A stretch of DNA of 37,058 nt from an uncultured Prevotellaceae bacterium (GTDB taxonomy: Bacteria > Bacteroidota > Bacteroidia > Bacteroidales > Muribaculaceae): the NCBI GenBank assembly GCA_900318335.1, contig ONKF01000024.1:1-37058 (forward strand). The letters are read 5' to 3'. Of the stretch, positions 19,135 through 26,286 are shown in pieces (position 1 is the stretch's first letter; every line of letters begins with the position of its first letter). The position numbers were made by a program, and so were the translations under genes. Under the pieces are notes generated by a model that saw nothing but the letters and a program-made list of their open reading frames with translations, was not told the origin of the DNA and ran no database searches.

Positions 19135-20082
19135 TTAGAAGGGTTTTTCCTCACTGCCGGTAAAGGACTGGAACAGCGAGTTGGCAAGGCTGGAGGCACC
19201 GATGCGGAAGTAGCGGTTGTCGAGCCACTTCTCGCCCAGCACTTCCTTGACGATGGTGTAATACTTCACGGCGTCCTCGGTGGTGCGGATGCCGCCCGAT
19301 GCCTTGAAGCCCACCATGCGACCGTGCTGCACAAAGTACTCCTTGATGCACTGGCACATGATATAGGCGGCCTCAAGCGATGCGCCGGGATAAACCTTGC
19401 CCGTCGAGGTCTTGATGAAGTCGCAGCCTGAGTACATCGACAGGATGCTGGCATTGCGGATGGCCTCGGCGCTCTTCAGCAAGCCGGTCTCGAGGATGAC
19501 CTTCAGGGGACGCTCACCCACGACTTGCTTGATCTCGGCGATTTCGTCGCACAGCTCCTCGTAGGCCTCATCCTTGAAGTAACCCACATTCAACACGATG
19601 TCCACCTCGTCGGCTCCGTCGGCGATGGCCAGGGCGGTCTCGGCGATTTTGGTCTCGATGTGGGCCTGGCTGGCGGGGAAACTGGCGCTGCACACGGCCA
19701 CGTCAACACCCGTCACCTCAAGTGTGCCACGCACTACAGCGGCAAAGTTGCTATACACGCAGATGGCAGCCACATTCTTGTACTGGGGGTAGTTGTTGTC
19801 AAAGTCGTTGACTTTCTGGACAAACTTGGCCACGCTGCGCTCGCTGTCGTCGGTAGCCAGCGTAGTCAGGTCAACACAGTTCAGCAGGAACTGTTGTACC
19901 TCGGGGGTGTTGTTCTCGGCAGCGTGCTTGTCGATAATCTCTTGCACGGCAGCGCTGATGGCAGCGTCGTCGGTGCTCACGCCTGACTGGCTGATGGCGG
20001 TCATGTACTTGTCCATGGGTTTGTGCTCGTGGTCATGATGCTCGCAGCCACAGCCGCAATGTTCGTGTTCGTGATTGCTCAT
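19135..20082 (-). CDS. deoC: deoxyribose-phosphate aldolase with His/Cys-rich N-terminal tail
   Basis: DeoC splits 2-deoxyribose-5-phosphate into glyceraldehyde-3-phosphate and acetaldehyde during deoxynucleoside breakdown. The 315-residue protein has the class I aldolase lysines in DFIKTSTGK (Schiff base) and GFKASGGIRT, and the ADEVDIVLNVG segment with the conserved Asp. Residues 1-22 are an unusual tail with seven His and three Cys (HEHEHCGCGCEHHDHEH), which could bind metal ions; this is not needed for aldolase chemistry. It lies 22 bases after the mazG-like gene and is likely co-transcribed with it from 20437-20468. Confidence 0.95.
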   Translation of the reverse strand: MSNHEHEHCGCGCEHHDHEHKPMDKYMTAISQSGVSTDDAAISAAVQEIIDKHAAENNTPEVQQFLLNCVDLTTLATDDSERSVAKFVQKVNDFDNNYPQYKNVAAICVYSNFAAVVRGTLEVTGVDVAVCSASFPASQAHIETKIAETALAIADGADEVDIVLNVGYFKDEAYEELCDEIAEIKQVVGERPLKVILETGLLKSAEAIRNASILSMYSGCDFIKTSTGKVYPGASLEAAYIMCQCIKEYFVQHGRMVGFKASGGIRTTEDAVKYYTIVKEVLGEKWLDNRYFRIGASSLANSLFQSFTGSEEKPF

Positions 20083-20104
20083 AATCTTGATTTTTTATTG
20101 GTTA

Positions 20105-20428
20105 TTATTTTAATTTCTCGTTGTCAAGGTGTCGGTGGCTGTCGCGGCTGGTTTTCTTGGCGAAATTGCGTTCCAATGCCTCGTCCAGGTCGATGCCCGT
20201 CTGGTTGGCCAGGCACATCACCACCCACAGCACGTCGGCCAATTCGTCGGCCAGGTCCAGGTCATCGCCTGGTTTGCTTGACTGGTCGCCGTAGCGGCGG
20301 GCGATCACACGGGCAACCTCGCCCACTTCCTCGGTGAGTACGGCCATATTGGTCAGCTCGCTGAAGTAGCGCACGCCATACTGTTTAATCCAAGCGTCAA
20401 CACGCGCTTGAGCCTCTTGTATTGTCAT
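20105..20428 (-). CDS. MazG-like nucleotide pyrophosphohydrolase
   Basis: This 107-residue protein of the all-alpha NTP pyrophosphatase superfamily likely hydrolyses (d)NTPs or damaged nucleotides. The metal-binding motif appears as TEEVGEVAR (EExxE) and DELADVLWV (ExxD). A longer frame exists upstream to 20482, but the promoter -7 box lies inside it (20437-20444), so the start MTIQEAQARVD at 20428 is used. The mRNA would then begin only a few bases before the ATG. It is the first gene of a mazG-like/deoC pair. Confidence 0.88.
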   Translation of the reverse strand: MTIQEAQARVDAWIKQYGVRYFSELTNMAVLTEEVGEVARVIARRYGDQSSKPGDDLDLADELADVLWVVMCLANQTGIDLDEALERNFAKKTSRDSHRHLDNEKLK

Positions 20429-20436
20429 AGTGCCTA

Positions 20437-20468
20437 CAAAGATACTGCAAGCCGAGCGAAATGCCAAA
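20437..20468 (-). promoter_or_regulatory. promoter of the mazG-like/deoC operon, near-leaderless
   Basis: On the minus strand -33 TTTG (20468-20465) and -7 TATCTTTG (20444-20437) are spaced by 20 bases. The expected start of transcription (about 20432) is only ~4 bases from the ATG at 20428. Confidence 0.75.
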
Positions 20469-20628
20469 AAATAAATCAGCATTTACGATGTGCCGTCTTT
20501 CTTCTACGCGGTTTTGAGAGTTTGGAGAATGTTTTTGGGCTTTTATGTTTTTTGGGTTGGCTACTATGCGTAATTAAGCCTCTACGGGCTATAAAATGGT
20601 ATAAAATGTAACTTTTTTGTAATTTTTC

Positions 20629-20659
20629 TTGGCTGTTTCATTAAAAATGTGTAATATTG
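20629..20659 (+). promoter_or_regulatory. probable promoter of the small hypothetical gene
   Basis: TTG (20629-20631) and TAATATTG (20652-20659, one mismatch to TAnnTTTG) are spaced by 20 bases. The start codon is at 20706. Confidence 0.45.
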
Positions 20660-20705
20660 CTACCCGAAAAATGTAACTCTCTTCTATTAACCTCTCAAAA
20701 CGATT

Positions 20706-21077
20706 ATGGATACCGAATACAATCCCCAAGCTATCGCCAAGACAATTAATATCGAGGAATTATATGACCTGGATATTACTATTGCGCGTTTCATCTTGCC
20801 ACGCCTCATGGTGTTCAAGGAGCATTGTGAGCGCACTCCACGCCTAACCATGCCCCAGGAGGAGTGGAATGAAATCCTGGACAAGATGATTTACGCATTT
20901 GAGCGCATCGCTTGCCAGACCGAGGAGGACACTCCCGAGTACAAGGCCTATATCAAGGCCATCTGGAACAACGAGGAAGATCTCGCCCACCTCAAGCAGG
21001 CCGCCAAGGCCTCACTCAAGCCCATCAGCGAGGGCCTCTCGCTCTACCATAAGTATTATCGTAGCCTGTGGTGGTAG
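20706..21077 (+). CDS. small conserved-looking hypothetical protein (123 aa)
   Basis: I do not recognise a named family. The 123-residue protein is acidic, probably all-helical and soluble, without signal peptide or membrane segment. Its centre has the pattern ARFILPRLMVFKE ... PQEEWNEILDKMIYAFERI, with amphipathic helices. This pattern recalls short uncharacterised proteins that I associate with gut bacteria and their phages, but I cannot confirm it here. The end is rich in aromatic residues (YHKYYRSLWW). It has its own probable promoter and precedes the barrel-protein gene by 87 bases. Confidence 0.75.
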   Translation: MDTEYNPQAIAKTINIEELYDLDITIARFILPRLMVFKEHCERTPRLTMPQEEWNEILDKMIYAFERIACQTEEDTPEYKAYIKAIWNNEEDLAHLKQAAKASLKPISEGLSLYHKYYRSLWW

Positions 21078-21164
21078 GTCCTCAGTTAAGTGTGACGACC
21101 TGGAGCTTAAAAACAATTTATTGTCATGTTGTCCGTTATATTTAGTAAACAGACAAGACAGACA

Positions 21165-21884
21165 ATGAAACGGACATTATTGATCCTTCTTACGATACTG
21201 ACCTTGACTCCTGCCGCCATGCGCGGTCAGGAGAGTGAGTCTTTGTATAGGGGCTGGAGCTTCGGCTTCCAGGTGGGCGTTGGCGGCATGTTGCCCACTG
21301 GCTCGTTGAGTGATGACCTCAAGGGGTGTGCCTTGTTCACGGGTGGCCTCAATGCTGAGTATGGCAACGTCAGGCTCAAGGCCGATGTGGCTTACGGGCA
21401 GCCTTCGTTCAAGAACAAGAACCCATACGCCGTCCTGGACAGCGAGGGCCGCGACGGGCAGCTCAACGCTACCGCAAGCCCCACGATGTTGGGCCTGGGT
21501 GTGCAGTTTGGTTATACCGTGTGGCGCCAGGGTAGGGTATCGGTGACCCCGATGGCCGGCATCAGCTGGAACCGCCTGTCGTGGGACTTGAACCATATCA
21601 AGTATGAAGAGGACGATGATGGCAAGGAACTGCCCATGATCGAAGATGTCACAGCCACCCACGAGAGCAGTTTCTCCTGGATGGCAAGTGTGGATATCGA
21701 TATCAAGTTGCATGGCAAGTTGGTGGACAACCCCTTCGGCGACAACCAGTCCCACTACACCTCCTCGGTGCGCATTTCCCCCTTTGTCACCTACGCCAAG
21801 TACGGCAACCTCAACCCTGCCGTCAAGGGAGCATGCATCGGCGCGACAGTTACCTACGCCGGTTTCCTCCGTCTATTCAAATAA
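21165..21884 (+). CDS. outer-membrane beta-barrel protein, function unknown
   Basis: The 239-residue protein starts with a signal peptide (MKRTLLILLTILTLTPAAMRG) and continues with alternating hydrophobic strands and Gly/aromatic turns (GWSFGFQVGVGGMLPTGSL, NAEYGNVRLKADVAYG, GLGVQFGYTV, RVSVTPMAGISWN). It ends with ATVTYAGFLRLFK, a terminal strand with near-C-terminal Phe typical of outer-membrane barrels. Eight or so strands are likely. The ATG at 21165 is chosen over 21126 because the signal peptide begins there. It is convergent with the DUF4294 gene. Confidence 0.8.
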   Translation: MKRTLLILLTILTLTPAAMRGQESESLYRGWSFGFQVGVGGMLPTGSLSDDLKGCALFTGGLNAEYGNVRLKADVAYGQPSFKNKNPYAVLDSEGRDGQLNATASPTMLGLGVQFGYTVWRQGRVSVTPMAGISWNRLSWDLNHIKYEEDDDGKELPMIEDVTATHESSFSWMASVDIDIKLHGKLVDNPFGDNQSHYTSSVRISPFVTYAKYGNLNPAVKGACIGATVTYAGFLRLFK

Positions 21885-21909
21885 ATCCAGTTGATTTTCA
21901 CTGCGGTCA

Positions 21910-21925
21910 TGCCATCATCATGGCA
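21910..21925. terminator. small hairpin between convergent genes
   Basis: TGCCAT-CATC-ATGGCA forms a 6-bp perfect stem in the 53-base gap between the barrel gene and DUF4294. There is no strong U-tract on either side, so termination is only possible. Confidence 0.3.
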
Positions 21926-21937
21926 CGGCAATAGAAT

Positions 21938-22594
21938 TTATAGGGCGCCTTGCTCGATGCGCACACAGATGCGCTCGATCATCGCGTCCTGTTTGTTCTT
22001 GTTGGGATGGTAGCCGGCCTTGAGGCTTGCGCCAAAGAATTTGCTGAACGTCTGCCAGAATCCGGCACGGAAAGTGCCCAAAAAGGCCTTCAGAATACTG
22101 TAGCTGCTCTGGTTGGTCTCCCGGTTGATGAGTTTGATGAGCATCTTGCCCTGGTTCTTGGTCATCTTCTTCATCTGCGGTTTGTACTGGTTGAACAACT
22201 CCTTCTCAAAGCGTTTCAGGTAGGCCTGCTTCTGCTTCTCGTTCTGGTAAGTGTCGATGTACTCATAGGTCTCGAGCAGTGTCGAGCTGATGAGCTTGGC
22301 ATAGGGCAGAGTCTTCTTGACGTCCCGCACGGTCTTCCAGTAGAATTTCTCTTCGGCCTTGTTGCGGAAGCGCTCATGCGGATAGATGATGATGGGGTTG
22401 AAGACGATCATCGCCAGCGTGTCGCCTGTCGAGGGCTCGATGAAGTGATAGTAACCGGCAAAGGTCTTCTGCAACACCGAGGGCAGTTCGATGTTGTCGA
22501 GTGGGTCGTTCACGGCAGGTGTGGCATGTGCTTTAGCACCCGTAATGGCCGTCATTACCACTGCAATAGCCAATATGAGGATAAACCGTTTCAT
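21938..22594 (-). CDS. DUF4294 family protein with signal peptide
   Basis: The 218-residue protein matches the Bacteroidetes DUF4294 pattern as I know it: YPHERFRNKAEEKFYWK, RDVKKTLPYAKLI, ETYEYIDT, MTKNQGKMLIKLINRET, SSYSILKAFLGTFRAGFWQ and FGASLKAGYHP. The N-terminal MKRFILILAIAVVMTAITGAKA is a signal peptide, so the protein works outside the cytoplasm. Function is unknown for the family. An in-frame ATG at 22690 would add 32 residues with a second hydrophobic stretch; the promoter at 22605-22637 lies downstream of it, favouring 22594. Confidence 0.87.
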   Translation of the reverse strand: MKRFILILAIAVVMTAITGAKAHATPAVNDPLDNIELPSVLQKTFAGYYHFIEPSTGDTLAMIVFNPIIIYPHERFRNKAEEKFYWKTVRDVKKTLPYAKLISSTLLETYEYIDTYQNEKQKQAYLKRFEKELFNQYKPQMKKMTKNQGKMLIKLINRETNQSSYSILKAFLGTFRAGFWQTFSKFFGASLKAGYHPNKNKQDAMIERICVRIEQGAL

Positions 22595-22604
22595 TTTTCG
22601 GCGG

Positions 22605-22637
22605 CGAAGATAGAACAAAGAAATGATTCCCAGCAAA
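22605..22637 (-). promoter_or_regulatory. probable promoter of the DUF4294 gene, near-leaderless
   Basis: On the minus strand -33 TTTG (22637-22634) and -7 TATCTTCG (22612-22605; one mismatch) are spaced by 21 bases. The transcript would start ~6 bases before the ATG at 22594. Confidence 0.5.
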
Positions 22638-22699
22638 AAAAGGATGTTAAAAACTACGAAATTTGCAAATGAAGCAGATTCTTGCCCCAATTTATAGGT

Positions 22700-22722
22700 A
22701 ATCAGCCATCAAAAGAGGCTGA
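22700..22722 (-). terminator. weak terminator-like hairpin after the acyl-CoA synthetase gene
   Basis: ATCAGCC (22700-22706) and GGCTGAT (22716-22722) form a 7-bp stem 28 bases beyond the stop of the gene ending at 22750. No clear U-run follows. Confidence 0.35.
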
Positions 22723-22749
22723 TGGTTCAGCGCTATCACATTGTCTGTG

Positions 22750-24369
22750 TTAGCTGTACAGGAAGCGTTTGATGGTTCTCTTTGGTGTCTTCTCAAAGGG
22801 AACCTCAACAAATTCCACTTTGGCGATTTTGCTGTATGCAGGCAGGGATTTGTTGGCTGTGTTACGGATAATTCCCGGGATAGTGGATTTTGTCTCCTCG
22901 TCCATGTCTTCAGGCAGTTCGGGATAGACGAGTGCCGTAATCTTGCCGTCGCGGTCCACCACGAGGCATTCTTCCACATATTGGCAGTTGGCCAGGACAG
23001 CCTCGACCTCTTCGGGGTAGATGTTCTGGCCCGAGGAGTTGAGAATCATCGATTTGATGCGGCCGCGGATGAAGATGTTGCCTTTCTCGTCGATGATGCC
23101 CAGGTCACCCGTGCGGAACCATCCGTCTTCGGTGAAGGCGGCTTCAGTGGCTTCGGGATTCTTATAGTATCCTATGGTCATGTTGCGGCCACGGGCCTGG
23201 ATTTCGCCTGGAATGTGATGGGGATCCTCCGAGTCTATACGGAGTTCGTGGACGGGCTTTCCGCAAGATCCCGGCACAAACTTTGTCCACCACTCATATC
23301 CCAGCAACGGGCAGGCTTCGGTCATTCCATAGCCCACCGTGTAGGGCAGGTGCATCTTCTTGAAGCATCGTTCTGCCTCAGGGTTAAGCGCGGCGCCGCC
23401 CATGATGAAGCAGCGCACACCACCACCGAAGGATTCGATAAGTTTTTTGCGGGCCGTCCTGTAAACCAGTTTGTTCAAAATGGGGATGGCCAAAACCGTT
23501 TTGGCTTTCTCCAGTGCTGGTTTGATGGCGTTGGCATAGATTTTCTCCATAACCAGTGGCACGGTGACCACCATGTATGGCTTGATGTCGCGCATCGCTT
23601 TGAGCAGCGTGGTCGGTGACGGCGTTTTGCCCAGGAAATAGACGGTAACGCCATCCACGTTGGGATGGATAAACTCGATGGCCAGTCCATACATGTGGGC
23701 CAGCGGCAGCATCGAGACCACGGTTTCGCCAGGACGATTGGGGAAATGGGAGTTTGCGAAATCGTCCGTGTCGGCCATAGCCTTGTAGGTGAGCATAACA
23801 CCCTTGGGGTTGCCTGTTGTTCCTGACGTGTAGTTGATGATAGCCAGATCATCAAGATTGTCGTCGGGATAACTGACCTCTTCGGGGAACAGCCCGTTGG
23901 GATGCTCTTTGGCAAAAGCGTTCTTGCGGTTTTCCCAGGCATCGGCCACATCCTTATCCCTGTACCAGAGCAAATTGCCGTCCTTGATATTGATGGCAGC
24001 CTTGAGAATAGGCATATCATCGGGATTCAGTTTTTCCCAGATGTCCTCGTCAACAAAGAGCAGCACACTGTCTGAATGGTGCGTCAAGGTCGATACCGTG
24101 CTCGGATGGAAATCGGCCAGCAGGGGTACTGCCACACAGCCATTGACGTTGATTCCCCAGAATGTCATCGCCCATCGTGCGCAATTGCGAGCGCAGATGG
24201 CGATTTTGTCATCCTTGCCGATTCCAGTGGCCGAGAAGAAGATACGGAACTGTTCTATGTTTGTGGCCAGGTTGGCATAGGAAAAGGTGTCACCATTGTA
24301 GTCACACAGGGCATTTTGGGTCCAATGCTCTCGGACCGTGTCCTCCAAGTTCTTCAGATAGTGCCTCAT
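22750..24369 (-). CDS. long-chain fatty-acid--CoA ligase (AMP-binding)
   Basis: The 539-residue enzyme adenylates a fatty acid and transfers it to CoA. The phosphate loop is TSGTTGNPKG (residues 181-190). Later motifs are VGYGMTEACPLLGYE, GWFRTGDLG (the hinge-region Asp), GRIKSMILNSSGQNIYPEEVE and the C-terminal KTPKRTIKRFLY with the catalytic Lys. The length and the long spacer between the first two motifs fit the long-chain acyl-CoA synthetase branch rather than acetyl-CoA synthetases. Chain-length preference cannot be read. It stands alone with its own promoter. Confidence 0.93.
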   Translation of the reverse strand: MRHYLKNLEDTVREHWTQNALCDYNGDTFSYANLATNIEQFRIFFSATGIGKDDKIAICARNCARWAMTFWGINVNGCVAVPLLADFHPSTVSTLTHHSDSVLLFVDEDIWEKLNPDDMPILKAAINIKDGNLLWYRDKDVADAWENRKNAFAKEHPNGLFPEEVSYPDDNLDDLAIINYTSGTTGNPKGVMLTYKAMADTDDFANSHFPNRPGETVVSMLPLAHMYGLAIEFIHPNVDGVTVYFLGKTPSPTTLLKAMRDIKPYMVVTVPLVMEKIYANAIKPALEKAKTVLAIPILNKLVYRTARKKLIESFGGGVRCFIMGGAALNPEAERCFKKMHLPYTVGYGMTEACPLLGYEWWTKFVPGSCGKPVHELRIDSEDPHHIPGEIQARGRNMTIGYYKNPEATEAAFTEDGWFRTGDLGIIDEKGNIFIRGRIKSMILNSSGQNIYPEEVEAVLANCQYVEECLVVDRDGKITALVYPELPEDMDEETKSTIPGIIRNTANKSLPAYSKIAKVEFVEVPFEKTPKRTIKRFLYS

Positions 24370-24454
24370 AAGCCTCTTGTATTTTGTATGTATCGATTAA
24401 TCGCTGGGATAAAAACTACTGCAATCAAATTTATGCAAAACCAATAATTATTTA

Positions 24455-24487
24455 CAAAGGTACAACATTTTATTCAATTTTCACAAA
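24455..24487 (-). promoter_or_regulatory. promoter of the acyl-CoA synthetase gene
   Basis: On the minus strand -33 TTTG (24487-24484) and -7 TACCTTTG (24462-24455) are spaced by 21 bases. The leader to 24369 is about 80 bases. Confidence 0.75.
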
Positions 24488-24567
24488 TTCTTAGCAAAAT
24501 CTTTATCTCATCCCTCAATCGTTAATCATCAGTGCCCGTTAAAAACCCGTTATGGGCGAATAGGGCA

Positions 24568-25389
24568 TCATCTGGTTGGGGGGAGGTGGTTGTGCTGTAG
24601 GAAGACGATGGTGTAGATGATGCCAAGGGTGACGGCGATGATCGAGGCCTCGGGGCCGAAGTCGCCGCCGGTGATGATGTCGGGGCCGCTGACAGTGGTG
24701 GCGAGTATAGCGTCACCAGCATTCATGCCCGATACAGAGAGGCCGAAAACATTGCCCTGTACATAGTTCCATGCCCAATGGATGCCGATGGGCAGCCACA
24801 GGCTACCCGACCACTTGTAGGCGGCAGCGAGCAGTAACCCTGCCTCGATGGCTATGGCAAACGACGACCACCACGTGGCGTTGTCGTTGCTGATGTGCCC
24901 CAATCCAAATATGAGGGCCGATACCAGCATGGCAATCCAGGTGTTCCAGCGCTCGTCAATTAGGCGGAAAAGGATGCCGCGGCACATAATCTCCTCGCCC
25001 ACGGCCACTGCAAGAAATGTCATGATGGCACTGAATTGCGACTTGGCTGAGAAATCGGTCCATGAAACGCTGGCATATCCCAATGCCACAATGATGCTCA
25101 CCACAAGGGTCAAGAAAACTGTTCCCACAAGCAGCCCCAACAGGGTGTGGGAGGCAATTTGGGTGCATTTCAGGTCGGTGGGCCAGCGCTTTTCGGTGAG
25201 CCTGACGTACAGGGCATACAGGGCGAGAACAATGCCCGAGGTCACTATCGTCAGTATGGGAATGTGCAAGGCATGCTGGCATAAGTCGTCGCCTATCACC
25301 GCGAGTATGTTGGCGAAGCCACCAAATAAGAATCCCGCTATAAACAGCAGGATCCATTTCCACCACACGAGTTTTTTGCCAGATGCCAT
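24568..25389 (-). CDS. CPBP-family intramembrane metalloprotease
   Basis: The 273-residue membrane protein has about eight hydrophobic segments and the three conserved CPBP (CAAX protease/bacteriocin-processing, ABI) motifs: GEEIMCRG (EExxxR), FGLGHISN (FxxxH) and IHWAWNYV (HxxxN-type). Bacterial members process peptides or act in bacteriocin immunity; the substrate here is unknown. It is the last gene of a minus-strand operon, 24 bases after the PhzF-family gene. Confidence 0.9.
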   Translation of the reverse strand: MASGKKLVWWKWILLFIAGFLFGGFANILAVIGDDLCQHALHIPILTIVTSGIVLALYALYVRLTEKRWPTDLKCTQIASHTLLGLLVGTVFLTLVVSIIVALGYASVSWTDFSAKSQFSAIMTFLAVAVGEEIMCRGILFRLIDERWNTWIAMLVSALIFGLGHISNDNATWWSSFAIAIEAGLLLAAAYKWSGSLWLPIGIHWAWNYVQGNVFGLSVSGMNAGDAILATTVSGPDIITGGDFGPEASIIAVTLGIIYTIVFLQHNHLPPTR

Positions 25390-25413
25390 ATAATGTAGCC
25401 GTTTGATGACAGG

Positions 25414-26268
25414 TTACGATACCAACAGGTCACCACGGGCAATGATACGGCTGTCGCCGCCCACCCAGATGTTGCCATCGTCGCGCAACGTGGTGGCGAC
25501 CACCGATGGACGGTTCATGGCTTCGCCCTGCAGGAAGCGGCATTCACACGGCGCAGTGATGAGGCCGTTGCGGTGCAGGTAGTGGGTCAAGGCAGCATTG
25601 GCAGTGCCTGTGGCCGACTCCTCGGGCACGCCATACAGGGGTCCGAAGTTGCGCACGTGCCCCGTGAAACCGTCATCGGTGAGGACAACGGCATGAACGC
25701 CCACCACATTGAGCTCACTGCTCAACTGGGCCAGGGCGGCCATGTCGGGTTGCATAGCATTCAAGTCCTCGACCGTGCTCATGGGCATGATGATGTCAGG
25801 CAAACCTGTAGAAATAATTTCTACAGGCAATTCAGGCCATTGGAGCTGTGAGGCTCCAGCCATGATGTGGTGCAGGCGTTCCACGTCCACTGCCTGATCG
25901 ACATGTCGCGGCGGCGCCATCTGCATCATCACCCGAGGGCCGATTTTCACCTGGAGGTCACCGGCAAGCGTGTGGTTCATGCACACTGCACCAGTCGGGA
26001 CAATACCTTCCTGCCGCAGCACGCCGAAGGTGGCAATCGTCGCATGGCCACACAAGTCCACCTCGGCAGCAGGCGTGAAGTAGCGCACCGTGAACTCGGT
26101 GGGACCATTCTGCTGGACAAAGGCTGTCTCGCTGTAACGCAGCTCGGCAGCCACTTTCCGCATCAGTTCATCGTCGGGAAATGCTCCATTCTTACCCAGC
26201 AGCACGACACCCGCGGGGTTTCCCCCGAATGCCTCGCTGGTGAACGCGTCAACAACGTAGTACCTCAT
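25414..26268 (-). CDS. PhzF-family isomerase-like protein
   Basis: The 284-residue protein has the two-lobed PhzF fold signatures: FTSEAFGGNPAGVV at the start, RYSETAFV with the catalytic Glu (E47), DLCGHATIATF, and ESATGTANAAL in the C-terminal half. PhzF acts as an isomerase in phenazine synthesis, but no phenazine genes are nearby and most chromosomal homologues are of unknown function, so a general epimerase/isomerase role is the safe reading. It sits between the Na/Pi cotransporter gene (18-base gap) and the CPBP protease gene. Confidence 0.92.
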   Translation of the reverse strand: MRYYVVDAFTSEAFGGNPAGVVLLGKNGAFPDDELMRKVAAELRYSETAFVQQNGPTEFTVRYFTPAAEVDLCGHATIATFGVLRQEGIVPTGAVCMNHTLAGDLQVKIGPRVMMQMAPPRHVDQAVDVERLHHIMAGASQLQWPELPVEIISTGLPDIIMPMSTVEDLNAMQPDMAALAQLSSELNVVGVHAVVLTDDGFTGHVRNFGPLYGVPEESATGTANAALTHYLHRNGLITAPCECRFLQGEAMNRPSVVATTLRDDGNIWVGGDSRIIARGDLLVS

Positions 26269-26286
26269 ACCGAATCAGGATTCCGG

